Part shown: positions 18,183-26,846 of the stretch, piece by piece
Numbering within the stretch: position 1 is the first letter of the stretch
Layout of the letters: each line of letters begins with the position of its first letter
Assembly: GCF_019037185.1 (NCBI RefSeq)
Contig: NZ_JAHHXM010000017.1
Coordinates: 1 to 64,000 of the forward strand
DNA from: Oceanobacillus caeni
GTDB lineage: Bacteria; Bacillota; Bacilli; Bacillales; Amphibacillaceae
DNA: 64,000 nucleotides
Direction: 5' to 3'
Program-made: the position numbers and the translations under genes
The notes under the pieces: model-generated
The model's input: the letters and a program-made list of their open reading frames with translations, nothing else
Databases searched by the model: none
Told to the model about the DNA's origin: nothing

Positions 18183-19110
18183 ACAAGAGGAATATCTCCG
18201 TAAACCTGAATGGTTAAAGATTAAATTAAACACGAATAAGTCCTATACTGGATTAAAGAAGTTAATGCGTGAGAAAAGTCTAAACACTGTTTGTGAGGAA
18301 GCAAGATGCCCGAATATTCATGAATGTTGGAGTGAAAGACAAACAGCAACATTTATGATCTTAGGTGATACCTGCACACGCGGTTGTAGGTTCTGTGCGG
18401 TCAAAACCGGTCTACCTAGTGGATTAGATTTAGGAGAACCGAAGCGGGTTGCAGATTCTGTTAAAATAATGGGATTAAAGCACGTCGTTGTAACCGCTGT
18501 AGCTCGAGACGATTTAGATGATGGAGGCGCCGCTGTATTTGCCAACACCGTTCGTGCCATTCGAAACGCAAATCCTGGCTGTACGATTGAGGTATTACCT
18601 TCCGATATGAAAGGTGATTATGAGAGCCTACATACCTTAATGGATAGTAAGCCGGATATTTTTAATCATAATATAGAAACCGTTCGCAGATTAACAAAGA
18701 AAGTTCGCGCTATTGCCAAGTATGATCGTTCCTTACAGTTATTACAGCGTGTGAAGGAGATTGCACCAGACATACCAACCAAATCTAGTATAATGGTAGG
18801 TTTAGGTGAAACCAAAGAGGAAATCATCGAAGCAATGGATGATTTACGAGCACATGACGTGGATATTATGACAATCGGTCAATACCTACAACCAACCAAA
18901 AAACATTTAAATGTGGAACGCTATTATCATCCAGATGAATTTGCCGAATTAAAAGAAATTGCACTTGAAAAAGGATTTAAACATTGTGAATCCGGCCCAC
19001 TTGTTCGTTCTTCCTATCATGCGGATGAACAAGTTAGTAATTCCTCCAAGCAAAATCGAATTAAATATATGAAGGGCATTGAAAATCAAGAAGAAAAGCA
19101 GATCTTTTAG
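18175..19110 (+). CDS. lipA: Lipoyl synthase
   Basis: A 311-residue radical SAM enzyme that inserts two sulfurs into octanoyl groups. The auxiliary cluster cysteines are 40, 45 and 51 ([12 protein letters not shown]) and the radical SAM cysteines are 67, 71 and 74 (CTRGCRFC). The C-terminal [10 protein letters not shown] segment carries the RSSY serine ligand of the auxiliary cluster. GTG start inside the end of lipM, preceded by AAAGGAG. Transcribed with lipM, so also under the TPP element. Confidence 0.97.
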   Translation: MSKQEEYLRKPEWLKIKLNTNKSYTGLKKLMREKSLNTVCEEARCPNIHECWSERQTATFMILGDTCTRGCRFCAVKTGLPSGLDLGEPKRVADSVKIMGLKHVVVTAVARDDLDDGGAAVFANTVRAIRNANPGCTIEVLPSDMKGDYESLHTLMDSKPDIFNHNIETVRRLTKKVRAIAKYDRSLQLLQRVKEIAPDIPTKSSIMVGLGETKEEIIEAMDDLRAHDVDIMTIGQYLQPTKKHLNVERYYHPDEFAELKEIALEKGFKHCESGPLVRSSYHADEQVSNSSKQNRIKYMKGIENQEEKQIF

Positions 19111-19118
19111 TTAAAAAT

Positions 19119-19147
19119 GAAGAGGCCCTTATTGGCCTCTTTTTAAT
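19119..19147. terminator. Intrinsic terminator after lipA
   Basis: AGAGGCC and GGCCTCT around CTTATT, followed by TTTTAATTT and preceded by AAAAATG, so it can serve both lipA and the convergent HMA gene. Confidence 0.85.
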
Positions 19148-19352
19148 TTAGAACAGGATATCCTAATTTTTCAATTACCTCTTTCATTTCCTCCGCTTTT
19201 ACTTCCTGCTCGTTAAACGTTGCTTTCACCTTGCTTGAGTTAAACATAACTTTCGCTTCTTCTACACCATCCATTTTACCAAGTTTTGTTTCAATCTTTT
19301 TAATACAAGATGGACAAGTTAGTGGTTCTAATTGGAATTTTATTGTTTTCAT
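19143..19352 (-). CDS. Heavy-metal-associated (HMA) domain chaperone
   Basis: A 69-residue single HMA domain of the CopZ type, a cytosolic metal carrier. The metal-binding pair is CPSC near residues 13-16, within a TCPSCIKKIETKL helix. CopZ proteins normally have MxCxxC; here Pro and Ser fill the loop. It lies 92 bases downstream of the metal ATPase gene on the same strand and has its own promoter and palindromic operator. Copper is the default guess but the metal is not decided by the sequence. Confidence 0.85.
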   Translation of the reverse strand: MKTIKFQLEPLTCPSCIKKIETKLGKMDGVEEAKVMFNSSKVKATFNEQEVKAEEMKEVIEKLGYPVLN

Positions 19353-19383
19353 TATAAATCTCTCCTTTGTTTTGTTCTACCTT

Positions 19384-19426
19384 TATTATAAAATCCCTTT
19401 TGTTTCTTTTCTTTGACCTAGGTCAA
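19384..19426 (-). promoter_or_regulatory. HMA gene promoter with TTGAC palindrome
   Basis: The perfect palindrome TTGACCTAGGTCAA is at 19413-19426. A TATAAT box (minus strand, 19389-19384) places transcription start near 19378, so the palindrome is centred about 41.5 bases upstream, the class II activator position of CRP/FNR-family proteins. The core TTGAC-N4-GTCAA resembles the FNR site TTGAT-N4-ATCAA. Confidence 0.6.
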
Positions 19427-19443
19427 GTTTTAACAATTTTATC

Positions 19444-21339
19444 TTAAACTTCTGCAACTGGAACTTTTCTTCCCCCCTTCCTATTTCCATGATTAAAACG
19501 AATAAGACGCATTGCATTTAAAATGACTAGTAGAACACTTGCCTCATGAATGAACATTCCTGAGGCTAAATGGATGGAACCTGCTAATACCCCAGCTAAT
19601 AGGACAAACACAGTTCCTACTGCGAAAAACGTGTTTTGTTTCATGTTACGAATCGTAGCTTTGGATAAAGCGTATGCATGAGAGAATTGCATAAGTTGAT
19701 CCGCCATTAAGACAACATCGGCAGTTTCCATTGATACATCTGTACCGCCTTCACCCATCGCTAAACCTATATCTGCTGTAGCAATTGCAGGTGCATCATT
19801 AATTCCATCTCCAGCCATTGCAACAACATGACCTTCCGCTTTTAACTTCATAAGCATTTCCACTTTGTTTTCTGGTAGTAATTCAGCATGGAATTCATCT
19901 AACCCTAATGTTTCGGCAACTAATTCTGCTGTATGTTTGTTATCACCTGTAAGCATAATCATCTTCTTAATTCCATTTTCACGCATCTCGGCTAGTGCTT
20001 CTACTGCATCTTCTCGAATTTGGTCAGCAATGGAAAAGATTCCAGCAATTTTTCCGTCAATGGCCACAAAGATAGCTGTATTTCCTAATTTCTCCCGTTC
20101 TATGGCATACGCGCATACTTCCTCCACCATATGGATCCCATCTGCATTCATTAATTTTCTATTTCCGATGGATAAATGATGGCCTTCTACCGTTGCTTGA
20201 ATACCATTACCTTTCATGACTTCAACATCTGTTGGTTTCATGAAAAGTTCCATTCCTCTATCATTCGCTTCTTTTACGATTGTTCTACCTAAATGATGTT
20301 CTGAAGCCGTTTCAGCTTGAGCGACCAATCGTAATACATCCTCTTCCTTATACTCACCGAACACTTTAATATCTGTTACTTCTGGTTTCCCTTTTGTTAA
20401 TGTACCAGTTTTATCAAATACAATGGTGTCTACTTTAGAGAATATATCCATTACTTCTCCACCTTTTACAAGAACGCCATGTTTCGCGCCATTTCCGATT
20501 CCTGCTACGTTAGATACTGGGGCACCAATGACTAAGGCACCTGGACAAGCAACTACTAGGAAAGTAATAGCTATGTGTAAGTCTCTTGTGATGAGATACA
20601 CAAGTACAGATAGAACAACTACTGTTGGAGTATACACATTGGCGAACTTATCAAGGAACTTCTCTGTTTTCGATTTAGAATCTTGTGCCTCCTCCACAAG
20701 CTCAATGATTTTAGCAAACGTTGTGTCCTCCCCAACCTTTTCCGCTACCATTTCCATGTATCCACTATCCACAATCGTTCCACTAAAGACCTTATCATCC
20801 TTCCTTTTCGTCTTTGGCACAGATTCCCCGGTAACTGCCGCTTCATTTAAAGAAGCTTGCCCAGAAATAATACTTCCATCAACTGGTACCTTCCCACCAG
20901 AGCGAATAATAACGTGATCCCCTACCTCTACCGCATTCATTTCAACTGTTACCTCTTCCCCATTTCTTAAAACAACCGCTTCTTGAGGTGCCATATCGAT
21001 TAGGTCCTTTAAGGATGAACGTGTTTTCTGTAATGTTCGTGCTTCGAGATAGTCACCGAATAAAAATAAGAATGTCACCACCGCAGACTCGACATATTCA
21101 CCGATAAACAGTGCACCAATGACGGCAATTGTGACAAGTAATTCAATACTAAACGCCTTCATTCGCAATGCTTGAAACGCCTTTAGAAAAATTGGAATAC
21201 CCGCAATCACTGTCGCTATCAGTAATGCTACTTGTTTTACATCCGTTAAACCTGAAAAATGTGCAACTAACGCTAATACCAATAGGAATCCCGCAATGGC
21301 TGTAATCTGATTTTTAAACTTGTTTATCTTTAATATCAT
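19444..21339 (-). CDS. P1B-type heavy-metal-transporting ATPase with CPG motif
   Basis: A 631-residue metal pump of the plasma membrane. TGES is at 170-173, the phosphorylated Asp309 is in DKTGTLT, and the hinge is GDGINDAPA. The metal-binding membrane motif reads CPG (residues 265-267) in place of CPC. The usual HP dipeptide is SEHHLG. The last helix has MFIHEASVLLVILNAMRLI, similar to P1B-4 pumps. There is no N-terminal HMA domain; a separate HMA protein is encoded downstream. Metal and direction are unknown; export of zinc, cobalt, cadmium or iron is the family expectation. Confidence 0.88.
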   Translation of the reverse strand: MILKINKFKNQITAIAGFLLVLALVAHFSGLTDVKQVALLIATVIAGIPIFLKAFQALRMKAFSIELLVTIAVIGALFIGEYVESAVVTFLFLFGDYLEARTLQKTRSSLKDLIDMAPQEAVVLRNGEEVTVEMNAVEVGDHVIIRSGGKVPVDGSIISGQASLNEAAVTGESVPKTKRKDDKVFSGTIVDSGYMEMVAEKVGEDTTFAKIIELVEEAQDSKSKTEKFLDKFANVYTPTVVVLSVLVYLITRDLHIAITFLVVACPGALVIGAPVSNVAGIGNGAKHGVLVKGGEVMDIFSKVDTIVFDKTGTLTKGKPEVTDIKVFGEYKEEDVLRLVAQAETASEHHLGRTIVKEANDRGMELFMKPTDVEVMKGNGIQATVEGHHLSIGNRKLMNADGIHMVEEVCAYAIEREKLGNTAIFVAIDGKIAGIFSIADQIREDAVEALAEMRENGIKKMIMLTGDNKHTAELVAETLGLDEFHAELLPENKVEMLMKLKAEGHVVAMAGDGINDAPAIATADIGLAMGEGGTDVSMETADVVLMADQLMQFSHAYALSKATIRNMKQNTFFAVGTVFVLLAGVLAGSIHLASGMFIHEASVLLVILNAMRLIRFNHGNRKGGRKVPVAEV

Positions 21340-21403
21340 AAGACTTCACCTTTCCTTTTCCTTCTTTCTAGTTCTAGCTTAAACTATATGAAGGAGAAAG
21401 AAA

Positions 21404-21417
21404 TTGACGCCGGTCAA
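21404..21417. promoter_or_regulatory. TTGAC-N4-GTCAA palindrome upstream of the metal ATPase
   Basis: TTGACGCCGGTCAA matches in its arms the palindrome upstream of the HMA gene, implying one regulator for both genes. It lies 65 bases before the ATPase start. A well-placed -10 box is less clear here than at the HMA gene. Confidence 0.55.
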
Positions 21418-21452
21418 GTTTTGGAAAGTATTTTTATCTTTTTACAACCATA

Positions 21453-21488
21453 AAAAAATGGGAAAGCCAAACAAATTTTGGCCTCCCC
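21453..21488 (-). terminator. Possible minus-strand terminator in the ATPase upstream region
   Basis: On the minus strand GGGGAGGCCAAAA and TTTGGCTTTCCC form a hairpin with a small bulge, followed by ATTTTTTTATGG. No minus-strand gene lies immediately upstream, so it may end read-through or act as a leader attenuator. Confidence 0.45.
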
Positions 21489-21665
21489 AATATGAGAACG
21501 AATCATGGATCAAAGGAAATTACACTCTAAACAAATTCTTGTCTAGATGTACTATATGTATATTCATTTAAAAATAGCTCGTATAGTTTGCTTCCCCTAA
21601 GGTATACGTACAATTTTCTTTCAAACGCATGGGCTGATATACTAAATTCAAAAGAGGTGAACGAA

Positions 21666-22004
21666 ATGAGAGAATTTGAAGATTTAACTAGTTTAGAAAC
21701 GGTCGATACCTTTATTCAAAACTCCAAGTTATCCTTTATATATATTTCAAAAAACAACTGTAGCGTTTGTCACGGACTTCTTCCACAAGTACAAGCATTG
21801 ATGGAAAAATACCCAAACATTGCATTAGGACATGTTAATGTAGATACAGTAGAAGAAATTGTGGGTCGATTTAATATTTTTACAGCCCCGGTACTGTTAC
21901 TCTTTGTTAATGGGAAAGAGTATATAAGAGAAGCACGAATCGTTCACATGGATTTATTCGAACAAAAAATCGATAAAATATACGAAAATGTGGTTGGTCC
22001 CTAA
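21666..22004 (+). CDS. Thioredoxin-like protein
   Basis: A 112-residue thioredoxin-fold protein resembling B. subtilis YtpP. The redox motif is CSVC (in NNCSVCHGLLP, near residues 34-37) and the cis-proline lies in FTAPVLLLFVNG. The frame is open from 21588, but GAGGTGAACGAAATG sets the start at 21666. Partner reductase is unknown. The 3' end overlaps a bidirectional terminator. Confidence 0.85.
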   Translation: MREFEDLTSLETVDTFIQNSKLSFIYISKNNCSVCHGLLPQVQALMEKYPNIALGHVNVDTVEEIVGRFNIFTAPVLLLFVNGKEYIREARIVHMDLFEQKIDKIYENVVGP

Positions 22005-22017
22005 CCAACCACATTTT
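21986..22017. terminator. Bidirectional terminator
   Basis: AAATGTGGTTGGT and AACCAACCACATTT pair around CCCT, followed by TCTTT, between the convergent thioredoxin-like and 403-residue protein genes. Confidence 0.8.
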
Positions 22018-22019
22018 CT

Positions 22020-23231
22020 TTATTCAAAAGCTAGTTCATTTAAATCTAAAAATACATTTTCCAATTCTCTGTCTGCGCTCATTTTCCCTTCATAAACTAA
22101 CTTTCCAGTCTTTTCGTCTAACACAAATAAATTAGCGGTGGAACCTTCTAAACTTGAATTAGGGATATACATTTTTCCATCATGGAAAACGATAAATATA
22201 TTACCATCATATAAATCTAATGTAGTTGGAACTTCAGTCGTATTCAGCTCCCCATTATCCATTTGATAACGAATTAACTCAAATCCGCTTTTCGTTTTAT
22301 TTAAGAAGTAAACCGCCCCTTCGTGAACATAAGCTGTTTTGTCCGCGCCTAATCCTTCATCCGGTATTTTCAGCTCTTTTAATTCATTTGTTCCAAAATG
22401 ATAAGCAAAGAAATCGGAACTCTCTGTTTTATAATATGTTTCGTAATCATCGTATTCATCATATTCACCGACTTCTTTTATATGGTCCAATCGGAAGACA
22501 AAATAATCTTCCTTTCCAATATCTGTATCATTATTTACTTCAACCAACTCAGTCCATCCTTTATCGGAATGATCTGTTTTATTTTCAAAGATGACTTCAT
22601 CATCAATAAGAGACCCATTCTCTATATTAATACGGTAAACATGGTAACCCTCTTCTGTTTCTGGTTTATTTGGATCATGGGTATAGAAGTTTCGTGTAGT
22701 GATAAAAACGTCCTTTTCATCCGCTTGAACATCCACCACATTCAAATAGTTGATATTATTTTCAGGTATCTCCACTTGGAAATCTGTTGTTTCATTTGTT
22801 TCTTTATCTAACATTTCAATTTTAAAACCTTCGTCAGATTCTTTACCGAATGTATCTGCATAGATTAACCTTTTATCATCTTCAAAAAAGGATGATGAAC
22901 TTTCATTTTTTCCACGCATGAATTTCCGATAATCTGATTGTAATCTTTTTATCGTTGAGTCCTGAAAACCTTCCGTCATATTATCAAAATAAGAACGTTC
23001 ACTTTGATAAATCGTATCTTCAGGTGTAATCCTAACATCTTCCCCAAACTCTTTGTAGTTGTCAATGTAGCTTCCCATAAATATTAAGCCGTCCACGACA
23101 CCCTCATCGCCACTTACCTTCTCTAAATGAAATTCTGGATAATCAGGACTAGCAAAGGCATTTTGAATATAATAGGTTCCAATACCTAAGATAACAATTG
23201 CCGCAAGTACAATTACTTTCCAATAACGCAT
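22020..23231 (-). CDS. Membrane-anchored extracellular protein of a GntR/ABC operon
   Basis: A 403-residue protein with an N-terminal signal anchor (about 4-26) followed by a large acidic extracellular region with strand-rich, propeller-like repeats such as VYFLNKTKSGFELIRYQ and LFVLDEKTGKLVYEG. No enzyme motif is seen. It is the last gene of the four-gene GntR/ABC operon, 15 bases after the permease, so it probably works with the transporter, perhaps as a sensor or a ligand-binding partner. No named family was recognised. Confidence 0.6.
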   Translation of the reverse strand: MRYWKVIVLAAIVILGIGTYYIQNAFASPDYPEFHLEKVSGDEGVVDGLIFMGSYIDNYKEFGEDVRITPEDTIYQSERSYFDNMTEGFQDSTIKRLQSDYRKFMRGKNESSSSFFEDDKRLIYADTFGKESDEGFKIEMLDKETNETTDFQVEIPENNINYLNVVDVQADEKDVFITTRNFYTHDPNKPETEEGYHVYRINIENGSLIDDEVIFENKTDHSDKGWTELVEVNNDTDIGKEDYFVFRLDHIKEVGEYDEYDDYETYYKTESSDFFAYHFGTNELKELKIPDEGLGADKTAYVHEGAVYFLNKTKSGFELIRYQMDNGELNTTEVPTTLDLYDGNIFIVFHDGKMYIPNSSLEGSTANLFVLDEKTGKLVYEGKMSADRELENVFLDLNELAFE

Positions 23232-23246
23232 GTTTCTCGCCCTCCT

Positions 23247-24089
23247 TTAAACCGTTACTTTCCGATTTAGAAGATAATGACTAACCCAAATCGAAATTCC
23301 TGTTACAATAATGCCTAAAATAACTTCTATAATGAATAATTCCTCTGGATAAAAATAGCCAAATTCAGAAAACACTTCTATGATAAATGGTGATAAAAAG
23401 ATAACTAATGCAAAAATACAGTACGCTACACCGAAGATAATTCCTTTTATACGATAGCTTCTTTCAAAGAGAATGGCAGTAAACAACGTAAATACCGTCA
23501 TAAAACCAATTCCGTAATTAATGAAAAATTGAACAATGCTAGTAGGTAGAAGTATTTGTAAATATCCGTAGTACCCAGAACCATTAACTATCTCCCTTAT
23601 AGTCATATCCACCCGCAAATCAAAGGGAACAATTGTCTGAAATATGATATTCTCAATTGGAAGAAGGATTAATTGAATGCTTACTAAACCTAAGACCATT
23701 AAGAAAATAGCACTTGCTTTTGCCAACAAAATGTTAATTCTTGCTGTCGGTAGCATTAATAAACGATAGATAAACGTGTTTTTTCCAAACCAATCTCGGT
23801 ACCAAATAAAGAAGCAATAAAAGATTAAAGCTGCTGCACTCAATCCCACAGGTAAGATAAACCATCTAGAAAACAGGATGCGAGACATGGTTAACGGCCA
23901 ATACGTTTCTAAAAATTGGGCTAAGTTCATAGATCCATCTAACATCTCACCATTTGCCAGGTTCATAAATTGGTTAGATTCCACAATCACACCAACTATT
24001 TGCGAAATGATAACAATCCCAATTAAAGCTAAATAGATTTTCATAAACCGCTTCAACTCGAAATCAACTAACTTTACATAGTTTTTCAT
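23247..24089 (-). CDS. ABC transporter permease
   Basis: A 280-residue protein with six or seven hydrophobic segments and a long extracytoplasmic loop after the first (about residues 32-85). It resembles the membrane subunits of YtrC/D or ABC-2 type transporters. It overlaps the ATPase gene by four bases (ATGA), so the two form one exporter-like unit. Substrate is unknown; the related ytr operon of B. subtilis responds to lipid II-binding antibiotics. Confidence 0.75.
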   Translation of the reverse strand: MKNYVKLVDFELKRFMKIYLALIGIVIISQIVGVIVESNQFMNLANGEMLDGSMNLAQFLETYWPLTMSRILFSRWFILPVGLSAAALIFYCFFIWYRDWFGKNTFIYRLLMLPTARINILLAKASAIFLMVLGLVSIQLILLPIENIIFQTIVPFDLRVDMTIREIVNGSGYYGYLQILLPTSIVQFFINYGIGFMTVFTLFTAILFERSYRIKGIIFGVAYCIFALVIFLSPFIIEVFSEFGYFYPEELFIIEVILGIIVTGISIWVSHYLLNRKVTV

Positions 24090-24775
24090 TTCTGATAAAC
24101 CTCCCTCATGACATCCACGACGGACTTCCCTTCCAATTCCCGAACTTCTTCTGTACGAAAATCCCTTAATACAATTCCATCGTCAAGAAGGACAGCCCTA
24201 TCAATTAAATGTTCAATGTCATTAATTTCATGTGTTGTAATGATAACCCCACGATCTTCTACCAGATGACTGGTGAATACTTCCGCAATCTGTTCCCTAC
24301 TAAAAATATCAATTCCTGAGAAAGGCTCATCCATTAATAAATAGTCCACATCAAGTCCAAGACCTAGTAACAGATTAACCTTCGCTGTATTCCCTTTTGA
24401 TAAACTCGATATTTTCTCTTCCTCTTTCAAACGGAAAAACGAAAGTAATTCTTTAGCACGTTCTTCATTCCAGCTTTTATAAAAGTCCTTCATAAACTGT
24501 AACGCTTCACCTATCTTCATTTGTGGAAGCATAGTAATGGCATCAGGAATAAAGGTTATCTTTTCATAACTTTCTTTTGTTAGTCTTTCGCCGTCTATTA
24601 ATATTTCCCCACCTTTTATTGGGGTGAGATTCATAATGGCATTCATAATCGTTGTTTTCCCCGCACCATTGATACCAATTAAGCACGTGATTTCTCCCTT
24701 ATTTGCAGTAAATGAAACTCCTTTAAGTACTTTCTTAAGCCCAAAGTTTTTCTTGATATCTTTTACCTCGATCAT
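24086..24775 (-). CDS. ABC transporter ATP-binding protein
   Basis: A 229-residue nucleotide-binding subunit. Walker A is GINGAGKTT (about 34-42), the signature segment is SSLSKGNTAKV (a degenerate LSxGx), Walker B is YLLMDEPFSGID, and the switch His is in TTHEI. The pattern matches YtrB. It lies 12 bases after the GntR gene and is coupled to the permease. Confidence 0.9.
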   Translation of the reverse strand: MIEVKDIKKNFGLKKVLKGVSFTANKGEITCLIGINGAGKTTIMNAIMNLTPIKGGEILIDGERLTKESYEKITFIPDAITMLPQMKIGEALQFMKDFYKSWNEERAKELLSFFRLKEEEKISSLSKGNTAKVNLLLGLGLDVDYLLMDEPFSGIDIFSREQIAEVFTSHLVEDRGVIITTHEINDIEHLIDRAVLLDDGIVLRDFRTEEVRELEGKSVVDVMREVYQK

Positions 24776-24787
24776 ATTTCTTCCCCC

Positions 24788-25147
24788 CTATTCTTCTACG
24801 TATTTCTCTTTCAATAATCCAACTACTTCATCAAATGAGGCATTAATCGGCTTAATGGCTGCTACGAAATTTTCAATAGCCTCTAAAATTATTTCGTTTC
24901 GCATTTGGCCAATTACTTCTTCATTGTTCGTAATCCTACTTGGACTATTTCCCTCTGTAAAAATCAAACCAGCTTCCTCCATTTCTTTATACGCACGTTG
25001 CGCTGTGTTAGGATTAATCTTTAATTGATTTGCTATTTCTCTTCTAGATGGGATTTCCTGTCCTGGCTCGTAATGACCTGTTGCAATTTGTTCCTTAAAA
25101 TGCCGAACGACTTGAATATAAACAGGATCCCTTTTGTTAAATTTCAT
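24788..25147 (-). CDS. GntR-family repressor of the YtrA type
   Basis: A 119-residue protein with an N-terminal winged helix (YEPGQEIPSRREIANQLKINPNTAQRAYKEMEEAGLI, quoted in parts below 20 residues: EIPSRREIANQLKIN and TAQRAYKEMEE) and a short C-terminal helix region of about 50 residues, the YtrA subfamily layout. It heads the operon and very likely represses it through the three TGTATTA-N6-TAATACA sites just upstream. Confidence 0.9.
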   Translation of the reverse strand: MKFNKRDPVYIQVVRHFKEQIATGHYEPGQEIPSRREIANQLKINPNTAQRAYKEMEEAGLIFTEGNSPSRITNNEEVIGQMRNEIILEAIENFVAAIKPINASFDEVVGLLKEKYVEE

Positions 25148-25178
25148 AAAAACATCTCCTAAGTATGTTTTAGTTTTA

Positions 25179-25271
25179 GTGTATTACCACCTTAATACAC
25201 CTTTTGTAAAAAAATATTAATAATGTATTATCCGATTAATACAGCCTCCTGTGTATTATATGATTAATACA
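25179..25271. promoter_or_regulatory. Three copies of a GntR/YtrA operator
   Basis: TGTATTA-N6-TAATACA occurs at 25180-25199 (extended to GTGTATTA/TAATACAC at 25179-25200), 25224-25243 and 25252-25271. Spacing between centres is 44 and 28 bases. All lie between the GntR start and the next repeat element, so autoregulation of the operon is the natural reading. Confidence 0.85.
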
Positions 25272-25415
25272 TCGTAGCTGTCAATACAATTTCAAATAAA
25301 ATATTTTATTTCGACATAATATTTCCCTGGTAATATTTTCTCAACAAAATTAGACCCTATTCGCTGTTTTACCTTCATTGTTTCATGCTTATTTGTGATA
25401 AAATGTCTAATAGTG

Positions 25416-25557
25416 CATGTTCAAAAAGGAGGATGAAAAGGAACGAGGTCGGCTAAATGCGTAATGTCCTGGGACTTCGATTACTTGTCCCACCGTAAAG
25501 ATTTGTTGCAACGCTCTCCCTATGTCATTTTCACCGGACTTTTTGAACAACCTCTAA
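25416..25557 (+). repeat. Dispersed palindromic element, long copy
   Basis: The left end is CATGTTCAAAAAGGAGGATG and the right end is CACCGGACTTTTTGAACAAC; the ends are an imperfect inverted repeat with a perfect GTTCAAAAAG/CTTTTTGAAC core. The centre of about 100 bases contains GAACGAGGTCGGCTAAATG. Related copies are at 53895-53972 and 63770-63838. Confidence 0.8.
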
Positions 25558-25594
25558 TAGCTTGATTTTTTGCAAGGCAAAGGAGAGTTTATTA

Positions 25595-26362
25595 ATGAAA
25601 ATAGTATCATGGAACGTAAACGGATTACGTGCCTGTGTGCGAAAAGGATTCTTAGATTATTTTCATAAAGTCGATGCAGACATCTTCTGTGTACAGGAAA
25701 TAAAACTACAAGATGGACAAATTAACCTTGAATTAGAAGGTTATCATCAATATTGGAATTACGCTGAAAGAAAAGGGTATTCGGGAACAGCTGTTTTTAC
25801 TAAACAAAAGCCGTTGTCTGTAACCTATAGCGTTGGTACAAAGGAAACAGAAAAGGAAGGTAGAATCATTACATTAGAATTCGATACCTTTTATTTAGTC
25901 AATGTATATACACCGAACTCCAAAAGAGATCTAACTAGATTAGACTATCGTTTGGAATGGGAAGATGAACTATACCATTATTTAAAACAATTGGACGAGA
26001 AAAAGCCAATTATATATTGTGGGGATTTAAACGTGGCACACCAGGAAATTGATTTAAAAAATCATAAAACAAATCATGGTAACTCTGGATTTACTACCGA
26101 AGAGCGTGGAAAAATGACGCGTTTATTAGACTCTGGATTTATTGATACGCTTCGTTATTTCTATCCGGATAAAGATGACATCTATACATGGTGGTCCTAT
26201 ATGAAAACGATCCGTGAGCGAAATATAGGATGGAGAATTGATTACTTTATAGTCTCTGAACGAATGAAGGACCTTTTAATTGACTCCCACGTCCGCTCCG
26301 ACATATTAGGAAGCGATCATTGTCCAATTATGTTAGAGATAAAATCCCCAAACCTAGATTAA
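25595..26362 (+). CDS. exoA: Exodeoxyribonuclease III / AP endonuclease
   Basis: A 255-residue metal-dependent base-excision-repair nuclease of the EEP superfamily. The N-terminal [12 protein letters not shown], the ligand Glu in [12 protein letters not shown] (near 34), the YCGDLNVAH segment (Asp and Asn), and the C-terminal SDHCPIM with catalytic His are all present. The length fits ExoA of Bacillus. The frame opens at 25562, but GGAGAG precedes the ATG at 25595. Confidence 0.95.
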   Translation: MKIVSWNVNGLRACVRKGFLDYFHKVDADIFCVQEIKLQDGQINLELEGYHQYWNYAERKGYSGTAVFTKQKPLSVTYSVGTKETEKEGRIITLEFDTFYLVNVYTPNSKRDLTRLDYRLEWEDELYHYLKQLDEKKPIIYCGDLNVAHQEIDLKNHKTNHGNSGFTTEERGKMTRLLDSGFIDTLRYFYPDKDDIYTWWSYMKTIRERNIGWRIDYFIVSERMKDLLIDSHVRSDILGSDHCPIMLEIKSPNLD

Positions 26363-26405
26363 ATCAAAGAAAAAAAGAAATACTGTTTATTATGGAGGTT
26401 ACGAA

Positions 26406-26803
26406 ATGAATAAACTTATTCCGCATCTACGCATTGAAAATTGTAAAGAAGCAATTGAATATTATCAACAGATTTTTGGTGGAAAAATTAAGAATACACA
26501 GTTAGCAGATGGGATTGAAATGTTTAAGGGGCATGAAGGGAAATACATCCACGCAGAATTACACATAAATGAAGATTGTATTATCTATTTGCAGACTCAC
26601 TGGGCAAACAAATGATAAATGGAAACAACATTCTCTTCGGACCTGATTTAGAAAGCGAAGAAGAAATAACTAAAATTTATAATGATTTGTCTCAAGAAGG
26701 TGAAATCCAAATGGAGTTACAAGATACCTTTTGGGGTGCTAAACATGCAATAGTGAAAGATAAATACGGAATAGCATGGGAATTAAATTATACGAAAAAA
26801 TAA
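26406..26803 (+). pseudogene. Frameshifted VOC/PhnB-like protein
   Basis: Two frames join into one glyoxalase-superfamily protein of about 132 residues. The first gives [21 protein letters not shown] and ends with HINEDCIIY before going out of frame. The second resumes with [14 protein letters not shown] and ends FGAKHAIVKD-type sequence (WGAKHAIVKDKYGIAWEL). Adding one T to the TTT at about 26588-26590 restores IYFADSLG. Starts at ATG after TGGAGG. Members include antibiotic-resistance-like and unknown VOC proteins; function is not assigned. It may be a sequencing error. Confidence 0.75.
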
Positions 26804-26807
26804 TTAA

Positions 26808-26846
26808 CAAAGCACTCAAGTCTTCACCTTGAGTGCTTTCGCTTTT
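26808..26846. terminator. Bidirectional terminator
   Basis: AAAGCACTCAAG and CTTGAGTGCTTT around TCTTCAC, followed by CGCTTTTT. It lies between the VOC and MBL-fold genes. Confidence 0.85.

Noticed and set aside
26576-26803. Second half of the VOC protein as an independent gene
   Set aside because: It lacks a ribosome site and completes the domain begun at 26406; one base restores a single protein.
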